Origin: Anaerolineae bacterium
GTDB taxonomy: Bacteria; Chloroflexota; Anaerolineae; Promineifilales; Promineifilaceae
Direction: 5' to 3'
Assembly (NCBI GenBank): GCA_023384415.1
Contig: JAHDWJ010000008.1
Location: 62,001 to 126,000 of the forward strand
DNA length: 64,000 nt
Below, in pieces: positions 7,720-17,331 of the stretch (within the stretch, counting starts at the first letter, position 1; the number at the start of each line of letters is the position of its first letter). The notes beneath the pieces were generated by a model. That model saw nothing but the letters and a program-made list of their open reading frames with translations. It was not told the DNA's origin and made no database searches. A program made the position numbers and the translations under genes.

Positions 7720-10700
7720 ATGAATTTGGCCCAATTGCCCAAACCATTCCTGAATGCCCTGCTTATCACGACTACCTTGACCGCTTTGGGCTGGGCGGCC
7801 ATCCATCCCCTCCTCTTTGGCCCGGCCCTGGCCTGCACCGATGACGCCGCCTTCCATTTGCTGCGCCTGACCCAACTGGATCATCTCATCCGGCAAGGGG
7901 TGTGGTACAGCCGGTGGTCCCCAGCAATGGCCCAGGGATACGGCTTTCCTTTCTTCAACTTTTATGCCCCTCTCTCCTATTACCTGGCCGAAATCAGCAG
8001 TCTAATCGTCGGCTCACTCTATTGGGGGATGCGGCTGACACTGGCCCTGGGGGTAATCGGGGGGGGGCTGGCGGCGTATCGCCTGGCCCGTGACCATTTC
8101 CACCCTGCGGCGGCCTTATTAGCCGCCATCTGTTACATGTATGCCCCCTACCAGGGGTATGACATTTATTTTCGGGGCAACCTGGCTGAATCTATTGCCT
8201 GGCCTCTTTTGCCCCTGGCTTTGTGGAGTATGGGACGATTAGCCCGAAGTGGACAGCGACACTGGCTGGCAGCAGCTACGCTCAGTTATGGAGCGGTGCT
8301 GCTGACCCACAATGTGTTTGCCCTGATTTTTAGTCCACTGCTGGCCCTGTACGCGGCCGCCGAAACGTTCGATCATTGTTCCCCTAAGCAGCGGTGGCGA
8401 CGGCTTACCCAATGCGGTCTTAGCTTCATGTTGGCCCTCTGCCTAACCGCCTTCTTCTGGTGGCCGGCCATGGCTGAACAACAATACGTCCATATTGATC
8501 GGCTGTTGGTACCCCCTGTTTTTGTCTACTGGCATAATTTCATTACTTTGGGCGAAATTTTTACCCTGCCGCACACCATTTACCCAGATCTGCTCAATCC
8601 GTCACCAGCACGCGGGTTAGGATTGGTACCGTTTCTCGTTGCCCTGCCGGGGTTGGGTGGCGTGTGGCTGTGGCGGTGGCAAGAGGCTGATCGCGGCCGC
8701 CAACGGCAGGTACTCTTTTTCGCCGGGACCTTGCTCATCTACATCTTCCTGATGACCAACGCCTCAGCGTTTCTCTGGGCGAATCTGCCCCTCCTGCCTT
8801 TTGTGCAATTTCCCTGGCGGCTGTTGGGGCCGGCCGCCTTATGCCTGGCCATGGTCGCGGCCGCAACCGGACAATTATGTTTCCCCAACCTGACTCATTC
8901 CACTAAAGCGGGGGAAGATTACCCCACCACATCCCATTTGGCGAAAAGTGGCCGATTATTGGTTATCCCTCTTCTTGCCACCCTGCTTATTTTAAGTTCC
9001 CTCTTCTGGTTCTACCCTCGCTACTGCCCTGGCCTGGAAAACCCCACCATCGCCGACATTCCTTTATTTGAGCAAGCTACCGTGACGATTGGCACGACGG
9101 CCAAAGGAGAATATTTGCCCCGGACGGTAGTCCAATACCCCCCAGCCCCCCCCTTCGCCCCCCTGCCATTTGCCCCGGAAACACTGCCAGAGGGGGTGCA
9201 GATTATAAGGCAGGACGCGGCCGCGGTTGGCGCAACCGCCATTCTGCAAACCGCTGAATCCCAGGTGGTGCGGGTCAACATTTTCGCTTACCCTGGTTGG
9301 CAGGTTCACCTAAACGGCCAGCCTACCCCCATCACCCCCGATCCCACCTTTGGCCTGATTCATTTCACCCTACCGGCGGGCCAACATGAGGTCACTGTTC
9401 GTTTTAGGGAAACCCCTTTGCGCCGGGCGACTAATCTTCTTTCTCTGGGAGCCTTACTGGCCGTAATCGGTTACGCCTGGCCGCAACCCGTTTCTAGAAA
9501 ACTCCCCTCAGGAAAGGAGACGGAGAGAGGGGAAAGCACCGCTACTTTTGCCTCTCCCCTCCCACTATTCCCCTCACCCTATTTTCTCTGGTTCCTTCTC
9601 TGGGGGGGTATGCTAACCGGGTTTATTGTTTGGGGGCTGCCCCGCTGGTCTACACCGCTGCTGCGTCTTAGCTGGCAGCACGGACAGGTACACCAGGCGG
9701 CTGTTCCACTGCCTACCGATTTTGCCGGAGGGCTGCATCTCTCCGGTTATACTCTCAGCCAGGAGACGGTTCGTTCGGGCGAACGGCTGCGGGTGGATCT
9801 GTTCTGGACGCCGTACCAGCCGCCGCAGCAAAATTTTCAGAGTACTGTAACCCTGGTGGATGAGCAGGGGTATTTATGGAGTGACAAACAGAGTGAACCA
9901 CCTCGGGATTGGCGACCCTTCCCTCCCACCTCGGTCTGGCAGCCTGGGGATGTGGCCCAGGACAGCCATTGGCTGGAGCTGCTGCCAGGAACACCGCCAG
10001 GGGTTTATACGGTGCGGTTGGTTCTGTTTGACAGAGAAAGTTTGCAGCCGATGCCACGATTAACCAATCCTGCCCATTACCTGGCGTTGGGACAAATCAC
10101 GGTGAGCGCAGCAAAACAAGATGCGGCCGCGTTCTCCCCACAATACGCCGCCGATCATCGGTGGGGACCACTGCGCTTGTTCGGCTATAATCTGGACCGG
10201 GCTGAAGCTGCACCTGGCAGTCCATTTTTGTTCACCCTGTTCTGGGAAACAGTCGAACCGTCATCCACCCTGTTAGCTGCCCGCCTACGGCTACTCAGCC
10301 CAACGGGGCAGGTGGCCTGGGAAACCCTTTTGCCCCCAGCCGCCGAGCATTGGCCAACGACAAGCTGGCAACCGGGGGAGCGGTGGCAAGGACAGCAGGG
10401 AATTCGGCTGCCCGCCTCGCTGGAAAGCGGCCGCTATACCTGGGAGTTAGCCTTGTGCCAACCACAAAATGGGGCGTGTATACCGGTCGCGGCCGCTCTT
10501 CATTTAGGCGAATTAACCATCTACGCCCCAGAGCGGTTATGGGAACTCCCCCCCCTGCTCTCTCAGGTAGATGCCTTGCTAGGGGAGATGGCTATCTTGT
10601 CAGGCGTAACCAACTTACCAGAACAGTGGCTGCCGGGAGAAACAGTAACGGTGGGATTGGTGTGGGGCGCGGCCGCGGAAATACCTCACAGCTACCATGT

Positions 10701-10959
10701 CTTCCTACAACTCCTCGGCCCTGGTGGGCAGCTTATCGCCCAATCTGATGGCGAACCGGCCCACTGGACCCGCCCTACCACTGGCTGGCTGCCTGGGGAA
10801 ATTATCCTGGACGAACACACCCTCACCTTGCCTAGCCATCTTCCCCCTGGTGAATATACCGTCGTCGCCGGTCTCTACCTTCCCGAAACCGGCCAACGAC
10901 TCACCCAAACCGATGGCCGTGATGCTGTCCCTTTGATCTTTTTCACGCTGGGAGAATAA
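7720..10959 (+). CDS. Large membrane protein, PTPS-related / glycosyltransferase-like, with repeated beta-sandwich domains
   Basis: A 1079-residue protein. The N-terminal ~420 residues hold about ten hydrophobic helices with acidic 'CTDDAAFHLLRLTQ' (~40) and 'FPFFNFYAPLSYYLAE', the pattern of the '6-pyruvoyl-tetrahydropterin synthase-related' membrane family, thought to be GT-C-like. Residues ~500-580 form a periplasmic beta domain ending in two helices near 570-590 and 625-650. Three similar ~130-residue beta-sandwich repeats follow, each with a 'W.PGE/D...H.L.LP...PPG.YTV..GLY' signature (e.g. ~770, ~900, ~1040). It probably acts in cell-surface glycosylation. Many in-gene GCGGCCGC copies are present. 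Confidence 0.75.
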   Translation: MNLAQLPKPFLNALLITTTLTALGWAAIHPLLFGPALACTDDAAFHLLRLTQLDHLIRQGVWYSRWSPAMAQGYGFPFFNFYAPLSYYLAEISSLIVGSLYWGMRLTLALGVIGGGLAAYRLARDHFHPAAALLAAICYMYAPYQGYDIYFRGNLAESIAWPLLPLALWSMGRLARSGQRHWLAAATLSYGAVLLTHNVFALIFSPLLALYAAAETFDHCSPKQRWRRLTQCGLSFMLALCLTAFFWWPAMAEQQYVHIDRLLVPPVFVYWHNFITLGEIFTLPHTIYPDLLNPSPARGLGLVPFLVALPGLGGVWLWRWQEADRGRQRQVLFFAGTLLIYIFLMTNASAFLWANLPLLPFVQFPWRLLGPAALCLAMVAAATGQLCFPNLTHSTKAGEDYPTTSHLAKSGRLLVIPLLATLLILSSLFWFYPRYCPGLENPTIADIPLFEQATVTIGTTAKGEYLPRTVVQYPPAPPFAPLPFAPETLPEGVQIIRQDAAAVGATAILQTAESQVVRVNIFAYPGWQVHLNGQPTPITPDPTFGLIHFTLPAGQHEVTVRFRETPLRRATNLLSLGALLAVIGYAWPQPVSRKLPSGKETERGESTATFASPLPLFPSPYFLWFLLWGGMLTGFIVWGLPRWSTPLLRLSWQHGQVHQAAVPLPTDFAGGLHLSGYTLSQETVRSGERLRVDLFWTPYQPPQQNFQSTVTLVDEQGYLWSDKQSEPPRDWRPFPPTSVWQPGDVAQDSHWLELLPGTPPGVYTVRLVLFDRESLQPMPRLTNPAHYLALGQITVSAAKQDAAAFSPQYAADHRWGPLRLFGYNLDRAEAAPGSPFLFTLFWETVEPSSTLLAARLRLLSPTGQVAWETLLPPAAEHWPTTSWQPGERWQGQQGIRLPASLESGRYTWELALCQPQNGACIPVAAALHLGELTIYAPERLWELPPLLSQVDALLGEMAILSGVTNLPEQWLPGETVTVGLVWGAAAEIPHSYHVFLQLLGPGGQLIAQSDGEPAHWTRPTTGWLPGEIILDEHTLTLPSHLPPGEYTVVAGLYLPETGQRLTQTDGRDAVPLIFFTLGE

Positions 10960-11012
10960 GTTCGCCATCTACTGTTGACCTACCAGAGACAGTATGAAAT
11001 TACAACCCGTGT

Positions 11013-11018
11013 TATAAT
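11013..11018 (+). promoter_or_regulatory. Extended -10 promoter of a leaderless regulator gene
   Basis: TGTTATAAT (extended -10) ends 7 bases before the ATG at 11026, so transcription should begin at the start codon. There is no ribosome-binding site in the gap. Confidence 0.6.
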
Positions 11019-11025
11019 ACGCTCC

Positions 11026-11661
11026 ATGCCGCCAATTCGCCTCTTAATCGTAGACGATCATGCCATTGTACGGGAAGGGTTACGTACCCTGCTCGAAGAA
11101 GAACCCAGTATCACCGTTGTTGGGGAAGCCTCTAATGGGCAAGTTGGTTTACACCAGGCCCAAACCCTCAAGCCGGATGTGGTACTGATGGACCTGGTGA
11201 TGCCGGATATGGATGGGTTGGAAGCGACCCGCCGTATTAAACAAACGGTGGCCGATTGCCAGGTGTTGGTACTAACCAGCTTCGCCGAAGATGAGAAGGT
11301 GCGTCAGGCGATCCAATTTGGAGCCATTGGCTATTTGCTTAAAGATGTGCTGAAACCGGAATTGGTGCGAGCGGTTCACGCGGCCGCAGCCGGCCAGCCC
11401 ACCCTTCATCCCGAGGCCCAACGCCACCTCATCCGCCAGGTGACTGCTCCTACCGAGCCTTCCCTGCTCCCCACCCTCACCGAACGAGAAACCGATGTCT
11501 TGCGCCTGATCGCTCAGGGGCTAAGTAACCGGGAAATCGCCCACACCTTACACTTGACCGAAGGCACCGTCAAAGGGTATGTCAGTGCCATTCTGGCCAA
11601 ATTAGACGTCAACGACCGCACCCAGGCCGCTTTGTATGCGGTCAAACACCATTTGCAATAA
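11026..11661 (+). CDS. NarL/FixJ-type response regulator
   Basis: A 211-residue regulator starting MPPIRLLIVDD. The receiver domain (1-120) shows the acid pair D10/D11, phospho-acceptor D56 ('VVLMDLVMPDMDG'), a Thr/Ser ('LVLTSF') and Lys ('YLLKDVLKPEL'). The LuxR helix-turn-helix (~148-205) has 'LTERETDVLRLIAQGLSNRE' and 'TEGTVKGYVSAILAKLDVND'. On phosphorylation by an unlinked kinase it would bind DNA. The start is placed at 11026 on the promoter evidence; an upstream TTG at 10975 would put the -10 box inside the gene. Confidence 0.92.
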   Translation: MPPIRLLIVDDHAIVREGLRTLLEEEPSITVVGEASNGQVGLHQAQTLKPDVVLMDLVMPDMDGLEATRRIKQTVADCQVLVLTSFAEDEKVRQAIQFGAIGYLLKDVLKPELVRAVHAAAAGQPTLHPEAQRHLIRQVTAPTEPSLLPTLTERETDVLRLIAQGLSNREIAHTLHLTEGTVKGYVSAILAKLDVNDRTQAALYAVKHHLQ

Positions 11662-11725
11662 ATGGTGAAAGAGAAAAGACGGATGGGGTGTTATGCCTCT
11701 GCTTCCGGTTGTTCTTCATCCGTCT
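11647..11725 (+). terminator. Hairpins after the response-regulator gene
   Basis: A perfect 8-bp stem CACCATTT/AAATGGTG straddles the stop codon (11647-11667). A second pair AGACGGATG / CATCCGTCT spans 11677-11725. Neither has a long U-run, so termination is plausible but unproved. Confidence 0.35.
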
Positions 11726-11793
11726 GTAAACCCTGACAAAAGTTAGGCCAAACCCCTCACCCGTGCCAGCGGTTACTATCCTGTTTCTGGCAT

Positions 11794-12192
11794 ATGCTTG
11801 AGGGCATGATAACGGCACCGTTTCGTGTCCTCCTGGTGGATGATGTGCCGGCCGTGCGGGAAGCTCTCTCCTGGGCCTTAGAAAACACCCCTGAACTGCG
11901 TGTGGTCGGACAGGTAGGGGATGGTCTGGCAGCTTTGGCGGCCGCCGATCAACTTCAACCTGATATTGTCATTTTGGACATTGAACTGCCCCACCTGAAC
12001 GGTTACCAGGTAGCCCAAACCTTAAAACAGACGGACTCTTGCCCGCTCATTATTTTTCTCACCATCCATGCCGACGAACATTCCCGCCACCATGCCCTGG
12101 CCGTTGGCGGGGATGCCTTTGTGGAAAAAGGGCAGGGATGGCCTGTTCTAATCAGTCAAATTCGCCAATTATTGGCTAAACACCGTTTGTAA
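11794..12192 (+). CDS. Single-domain response regulator
   Basis: A 132-residue receiver-only protein: 'FRVLLVDDVPAVREALSWAL' with the acidic pair near residues 15-16, phospho-Asp in 'DIVILDIELPHLNGYQVAQ' (~60), Thr in 'IIFLTIHAD' and Lys in 'DAFVEKGQG'. It lacks an output domain, so it is a phospho-relay intermediate or acts by protein contact. An internal ATG at 11806 is an equally possible start; neither has a good Shine-Dalgarno sequence. It lies between a NarL-type regulator and a DUF2723 gene on the same strand. Confidence 0.85.
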   Translation: MLEGMITAPFRVLLVDDVPAVREALSWALENTPELRVVGQVGDGLAALAAADQLQPDIVILDIELPHLNGYQVAQTLKQTDSCPLIIFLTIHADEHSRHHALAVGGDAFVEKGQGWPVLISQIRQLLAKHRL

Positions 12193-12241
12193 AGAGGTAT
12201 AGCGTATTGCGTCTATATATTCAGAATATGCCGTATCATCC

Positions 12242-13789
12242 ATGTCTACATTGAACCGCAACTTGCCACTCACGACCCGTTCAGCCCAGCCGCTCAGCCT
12301 GACTATAGGCTGGGTGAGGCACGGGTTCTGGGTGGCCGCGGCCGCCTTCCTGCCCCTGCTCCTCTACCTGCGAACGATGGCGCCCACCGTGTATGGCCTG
12401 GATAGTGCCGAACTCACCACCGGGGCTTATACCCTGGGCATCGTCCACCCCCCCGGCTCCCCCCTTTACCTGCTCATCGCCCACCTGTTTACCTGGCTAC
12501 CCCTGGGGGATGTGGGCTATCGGGTGAATCTATTTTCGGTTCTCTCTGGAAGTGTCGCGGCCGCGTTTCTCTATCTCATCTTACACCAGCTTACCCGCAG
12601 CCGGTGGGTGGCTTTGGGGGTGGCCTGGTTCGCGGCCGCGTCTTATTACATCTGGATCAGTGCCCTGGCCGCTGAACTGTATGCTCCCCAGGGGGCATGG
12701 CTCGTCGGGCTGCTCTGGCTGGCCTTGCGCTGGCAACAGGAGCGGCAGCCCTGGCAGCTTCCCGTTTTGACTTTCCTCTTCGGCCTGGGGCTGGGGATTC
12801 ATCTCTCTTTGATTTTGCTGCTGCCGGGGTTGGCGTTGTTGCTTCTAGGGGGAAACACCCGAAATTTGCCCGGTATGGGCGAAAATTTCAGACAGTTACC
12901 GCGGCCAATGTTACTGATTGCGGCCGCGACGGGGATTTTGGGCAGCCTCATCTATCTCTATTTGCCCCTGCGGTATGGAGACAGTGACAGCCTTAATTAC
13001 GCCCAGCTTTATTGGGGGATTGATCTGACCACCTGGCGCGGCTTCTGGTGGATGGTCAGCGGCCGCATCTTTGGCTCCCTCTTCCTGGGGGTGCCGCTGG
13101 CCCAACTCCCGGCCGAACTGATGACCTTTCTGCACCAGCTTTGGAGCAACTACCTGGGGCTGGGGTTACTCCTGGGCCTCATCGGCCTGCTAAGTGATTT
13201 TCGCCGCCGTCCGGTGCTGCATCTGAGCCTGCTGCTCATGTTCCTGGCCCATGTTGGCTTTTACCTGACTTACCGGGTCATTGATAAGCAGTTCATGTTC
13301 ATTCCCGCTTACCTCATCTGGGCCATCTGGGTAGGGCTGGGGGTGATGGGGCTGCACCAATGGATCAGCCGTCAAGATCGCCAGCTCCCCACGGCCAACC
13401 TGTCCCCGATTATGCCAACGGTACTGTTTATGCTGGTCGCGGCCGCGTTCTGGCTCAACTACCCCCTGGCCGATGTCAGCCAGGATGATTCAGCCCGCCG
13501 CCGGGGGGAAACATTGTTTACTACCTTACCCAATGGGGTTGTCTTTTATGGCACCTGGGCCGATGTGCCTATCCTGGAATATTTACAATATGTGGAAGGG
13601 GAACGCCCCGATATTTTGACCCGCAACCTGGTTTTTGTTGGTCGGCAGCGGGCGGATGAAGAAGTACAGCACCGGTTAGACGCCGGGCAAACCGTTTACA
13701 CCAGCCGCCCCGATTGGTTTGCGGAAGAGCTATTTACCTTTACCCGGTTAGAACGGTGCGGCTGTTTTGCCATAACGGTAGGCGAGTAA
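12242..13789 (+). CDS. DUF2723 family membrane protein (GT-C-like)
   Basis: A 515-residue membrane protein with about ten hydrophobic helices. The DUF2723 signature is clear: 'MAPTVYGLDSAELTTGAYTL' followed by 'GIVHPPGSPLYLLIAHLFTW' (residues ~40-80), where the Asp/Glu in the first loop corresponds to the catalytic carboxylate of GT-C lipid-linked sugar transferases. A short soluble tail (~430-515) follows. Known relatives are inferred protein O-mannosyltransferase-like; the activity here is inferred only. It fits with the PTPS-related protein upstream as part of a surface glycosylation set. Confidence 0.85.
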   Translation: MSTLNRNLPLTTRSAQPLSLTIGWVRHGFWVAAAAFLPLLLYLRTMAPTVYGLDSAELTTGAYTLGIVHPPGSPLYLLIAHLFTWLPLGDVGYRVNLFSVLSGSVAAAFLYLILHQLTRSRWVALGVAWFAAASYYIWISALAAELYAPQGAWLVGLLWLALRWQQERQPWQLPVLTFLFGLGLGIHLSLILLLPGLALLLLGGNTRNLPGMGENFRQLPRPMLLIAAATGILGSLIYLYLPLRYGDSDSLNYAQLYWGIDLTTWRGFWWMVSGRIFGSLFLGVPLAQLPAELMTFLHQLWSNYLGLGLLLGLIGLLSDFRRRPVLHLSLLLMFLAHVGFYLTYRVIDKQFMFIPAYLIWAIWVGLGVMGLHQWISRQDRQLPTANLSPIMPTVLFMLVAAAFWLNYPLADVSQDDSARRRGETLFTTLPNGVVFYGTWADVPILEYLQYVEGERPDILTRNLVFVGRQRADEEVQHRLDAGQTVYTSRPDWFAEELFTFTRLERCGCFAITVGE

Positions 13790-13853
13790 GCGAGTTTGCA
13801 AGTCTTACGAAACCCAAAACTAGAAACTAGAAACTTATAGAGGAGTGAGAAGC

Positions 13854-16427
13854 ATGATACGTAACTGGTTAAATCATCTGTTTACATCCTATTGGCGCAC
13901 GGTGGGGGTTATCGCCATCGTGCTGCTGCTCAACTTTTTGCTTGTCACTCGTGTCGTGGGGCTCGCCTATGATAATTTTAGCTGGGCCGCCTTCATCCAG
14001 ACGTATGATCCTTATGAGGATAATGACAATGAGAACGACAATGAGAATGAGAACGACAACGGCAACGATAATACGGCCCCGGAGCCATATCAGGAGATAA
14101 TTTTGCCGACGGCGACGACCGAGGTGTACACCATTCTCGATCTGCCGACGGCGACTCCTTTACCTACAGCGCGGCCGCTCACCACCCCCACCCCCGGCCC
14201 TTCTCTTGATGAACTATACGGCGATCTCGCCATCCCTGGGACAACGGAAGAGTCCCCCGCTGACACCCCGCCATCCGGCGGTTTCATGCGTGGGCCAGGG
14301 TTCCTAGGCACCGGGGCTTCCATGGGGGCCGATATAGCCCTGGTCGGAGAGAGTATCCTCTACTTCTTCATCCTGGCCGGGATAGCCGTGCAGTTGATGC
14401 GGCTGTGGAAAGCCCACGATTGGATTATGACCTTCGTCGTGGTGGGGAACTTCTTCCTCATCGGCCTCATTATGATCGGCAGCTTCCGCGGGTTACTGCG
14501 CTTTATCGGCAGTGGCAACGCGGAAATTAGCCCCAGCCTGCTCTTGCCCCTGGTTCATGCGGTTATTGGTCTATTGGCCCAATTTGTTGCCATTTACTGT
14601 ATGTTGGCCGGGCACAAAATTTTACCGCGTAAGATCGGCACCCTGCGTTATTTCATGTGGCTGACCTTTATTCTCTGGACCATGGCTTATGTGTTGGGGG
14701 TGGGCACGTATATCGCTTATTATGGCGGCCGCAGCCAGGCCACCGAGGAGATTCCCGCCGTTGTAGATGCCACCGACGTACCCCCGGATGCCCCGTTGCG
14801 GCCGCAGCGGGTACTCCTGCAAAACTTCACCTTCAGCCCGGCTACCCTCACCGTTCTGGCCGGTACAACCATTAACTGGGTCAACCAGGACATCGCCCCC
14901 CACAACGTCACCTTTGCCGATGGGCAGGCCGCCAGCAATGATTTTGGGCAGGCCGGCAGCTTTAACTTTACCCTGACCGAACCGGGCGACTATATCATCT
15001 ACTGCACCCTGCACGGCAACCCCGGCAACGGCATGTCGTCCACCATTACCGTCGTAGAACGGAGCGAAGAGGCGGCCATCCAAATATTGGCTCAACCAAC
15101 ACCCAACGTAGTGCCCGCTGTGCCTACCCCGGCCCCCACCGTTCCCCCGCCCCCCGTCGCCCTCATCGAACCCCCCTCCCCAGAGGCCCAGGTGGTCGGG
15201 CTGGTCGCTTTCTATGATCAGAGCCAATCCAGCGATTCAGTCGTTGTCACCCTCAATGGGCTGAGTGCGCCGCCACCCGGTTTTGTTTATGTGGGCTGGC
15301 TCATCAACAACCTGACCCAGCAGGTTTGGAATATCGGGGTGCTGCCCGTTAGCAGCAGTGGGGTGGTCATCTATAACCATACCCATCCCCTGGGGGAGAA
15401 TTTATTGGCTCAATATGATGGGTTCCAGATTACCCTGGAGCAGGGAGATGGGCAGGTGAATGTACCGGGTGTCGTTGTGTACAGCGGCCGCCAACCCCGC
15501 CAGGCCACAGAATTGATCCGACGGATGGCCGTCGCAGCCGCGACCCCCACTGGCGAAGGGTATGCTAACAGTGCCCGCGCCCAAACTGAGGAGTTGATCC
15601 GCCACGTGGAATATGTGCAAATCGCCCTCGATCTGTTAAGCATCGCCGACGCCCAACGGCATTCAGAGCATATCTTCAACATTCTGGTCGGGGCGGCCGG
15701 GGCCAGGGATCTCGATGGGGCGCACGGCATTCAAAATCCGGGAGACACCTTTGGCGTGATTCCCTATCTGGAGAACCTGCGTGCCACCGCCCAGGCTACC
15801 ATGAATGCCCCTGATGCCACCAACGCCATTCGCATCCACTCTACCCATGTGGAGATGTCCACCACCAACGCCCTGGCCTGGGCCGCGGAAATCCAGCAGG
15901 CGGCCCTGAATATCGGCGCGGCTAATTCAGTGGCCGCCATCGCCAATGATGTCGCTACCTTGCAGCGGTACAGCACCCTGCTCCTGTGGGGGGAAGATAA
16001 CAATGGGGATGGGGTCATTGATCCGGGTGAAGGGGGGATTTTTACAGCTTACCAACATGCCCAATATACCGGGGCGATTGGGGTGGTAGCGGGGGACGCG
16101 GCCGCGGTCGTAGACCCCGAACCGGTTGGCAATGCCCTGGTTGTAGCTACCGAGAGTGGGGAATTGGTTATTGAGATGCGTGATTTTGCTAACAGTCCGG
16201 CCAATGTCGTCATTACCGCCGGGACTATCGTCCGGTTCATCAACACCGGCCAGGCCCTCCACTCGGCCACGGCCGATGATGGGTTCTTTGACACTGGACT
16301 CATTGGCAGCGGGCAATCCCAGGCGTTTACTTTTGGTGAGGTGGGCAGTTACAGCTATTTCTGCTCTCTGCATGGTCTACCCGGCGGCGTGGGTATGGCT
16401 GGCACCATTGAAGTCACCTCTCCCTAA
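13854..16427 (+). CDS. Membrane protein with two type I copper (cupredoxin) domains and an Asn/Asp-rich tract
   Basis: A ~857-residue protein. Order: an N-terminal membrane helix (~10-35); a low-complexity Asn-Asp-Glu tract (~45-75); a Thr/Pro linker; four hydrophobic helices (~150-300); cupredoxin 1 (~325-405) with ligands His in 'APHNV', and Cys, His and Met in 'YCTLHGNPGNGM'; an anti-sigma-K-like beta domain (~455-560); a helical region (~565-740); cupredoxin 2 at the C-terminus with 'ALHSA' and 'FCSLHGLPGGVGM'. Both copper sites look complete. It is likely an outward-facing electron-transfer or copper protein. GAGGAG precedes the ATG at 13854; a GTG nine bases upstream is less likely. Confidence 0.8.
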   Translation: MIRNWLNHLFTSYWRTVGVIAIVLLLNFLLVTRVVGLAYDNFSWAAFIQTYDPYEDNDNENDNENENDNGNDNTAPEPYQEIILPTATTEVYTILDLPTATPLPTARPLTTPTPGPSLDELYGDLAIPGTTEESPADTPPSGGFMRGPGFLGTGASMGADIALVGESILYFFILAGIAVQLMRLWKAHDWIMTFVVVGNFFLIGLIMIGSFRGLLRFIGSGNAEISPSLLLPLVHAVIGLLAQFVAIYCMLAGHKILPRKIGTLRYFMWLTFILWTMAYVLGVGTYIAYYGGRSQATEEIPAVVDATDVPPDAPLRPQRVLLQNFTFSPATLTVLAGTTINWVNQDIAPHNVTFADGQAASNDFGQAGSFNFTLTEPGDYIIYCTLHGNPGNGMSSTITVVERSEEAAIQILAQPTPNVVPAVPTPAPTVPPPPVALIEPPSPEAQVVGLVAFYDQSQSSDSVVVTLNGLSAPPPGFVYVGWLINNLTQQVWNIGVLPVSSSGVVIYNHTHPLGENLLAQYDGFQITLEQGDGQVNVPGVVVYSGRQPRQATELIRRMAVAAATPTGEGYANSARAQTEELIRHVEYVQIALDLLSIADAQRHSEHIFNILVGAAGARDLDGAHGIQNPGDTFGVIPYLENLRATAQATMNAPDATNAIRIHSTHVEMSTTNALAWAAEIQQAALNIGAANSVAAIANDVATLQRYSTLLLWGEDNNGDGVIDPGEGGIFTAYQHAQYTGAIGVVAGDAAAVVDPEPVGNALVVATESGELVIEMRDFANSPANVVITAGTIVRFINTGQALHSATADDGFFDTGLIGSGQSQAFTFGEVGSYSYFCSLHGLPGGVGMAGTIEVTSP

Positions 16428-16460
16428 CCTGGATAAACCAGAACCGAATCTCGCGCAGAG
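16428..16460. repeat. Dispersed repeat CCTGGAYAARCCAGAACC, copy 1
   Basis: A ~33-bp sequence beginning CCTGGATAAACCAGAACC and continuing with a CTCGCGCAGAG stretch; it matches 41675-41707 with only a few differences. It overlaps or directly follows the cupredoxin-gene stop. Confidence 0.55.
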
Positions 16461-16473
16461 ATGTAGGAACACA

Positions 16474-16499
16474 GCGGCCGCGCCCTAGGGCGCGGCCGC
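16474..16499. repeat. 26-bp perfect palindrome made of two GCGGCCGC copies
   Basis: Two GCGGCCGC octamers (16474 and 16492) flank GCCCTAGGGC so that the whole 26 bp is a perfect palindrome able to form a 13-bp GC-only stem. It lies just past the cupredoxin gene and may end its transcript, though no U-run follows. Confidence 0.8.
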
Positions 16500-16585
16500 C
16501 CTCCCATCTTCTTTTCATCACCTATCCAGATGAAACCCCCAACGGATCAGCTTTTTCTCTGGCGACAACATCCACCACCCTGGCC

Positions 16586-17250
16586 TTGCCCTTCAACCCA
16601 GTAACCCATGTGTTAGACCTGGCCCACCCCCTTACCCTAAACAGCCAAAACAGCCCGGCAACTTGTATGATCGATCAGGTCAATCTCTCGCCTGACAGCC
16701 AGCATCTGATATTACAAACCCTTTGCCATGCCGATTATTTCGCTCGCCTTGTCCCCCTTACCTCTTTCCCGGCTAATACTATCACCCTAACTCGCGGCTA
16801 CTTCCTAAACTGGTCCCCCGATGGCGGCTGGCTCCTCTTTCGCAACGCCGACACCTCAACCTTTTCTTGGTCTTATCTTTTATCAAAGAGAAGATGTTTG
16901 GCAGGTATTTGATCATAATTTACCTTTGGGGGGAGTGGTAATGATGATAATAATTTTGTTGTTCATTATGATGGAACTCAACATAATCCTGTAACCATCA
17001 CCCCTATGCCAAGTGCATCCCCTACACCTAGCGGGACACCTCAATCATGGCTGGGGTCACTTGTAACAATGAAGATATCGTCGCCTATGATCCGGCAGCG
17101 GGTACCTGGTCTCTCTATTTCGATGGCTCGGATGTGGGGGTGGCTGATGTCACTGTTGATGCCTTCGCTTTATTGGCGAACGGGGATATTTTGTTGAGTG
17201 TGGATGAGCCAGTCGAAGATCTCAATGGTCTGGATAAATTGGTAAGCTAG
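16586..17250 (+). pseudogene. Decayed TolB-like / 'FDGSDVG' protein fragments
   Basis: Two coding remnants in different frames. The first (16586-16912) reads like a beta-propeller piece ('LSPDSQHLILQTLCHADYFA', 'LNWSPDGGWLLFRNAD'), then loses frame. The second (17047-17230) reads 'NEDIVAYDPAAGTWSLYFDG' followed by 'SDVGVADVTVDAFALLANGD', a motif seen in secreted proteins of many environmental bacteria, preceded by a Thr/Pro/Ser linker in yet another frame. No intact reading frame joins them. The span 16500-17331 therefore holds only debris. Confidence 0.55.
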
Positions 17251-17331
17251 ATTGCCACAGGTAATTTTTCCAGGTAAAACAGTATGGACAGGTAATTGTA
17301 TCGCGCAGAATTTAAAAAGTAGAAATTCCCT

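Noticed and set aside
14622..15227. 201-codon minus-strand ORF
   Set aside because: Gly-rich shadow of the cupredoxin gene; the plus strand has complete copper-binding motifs.
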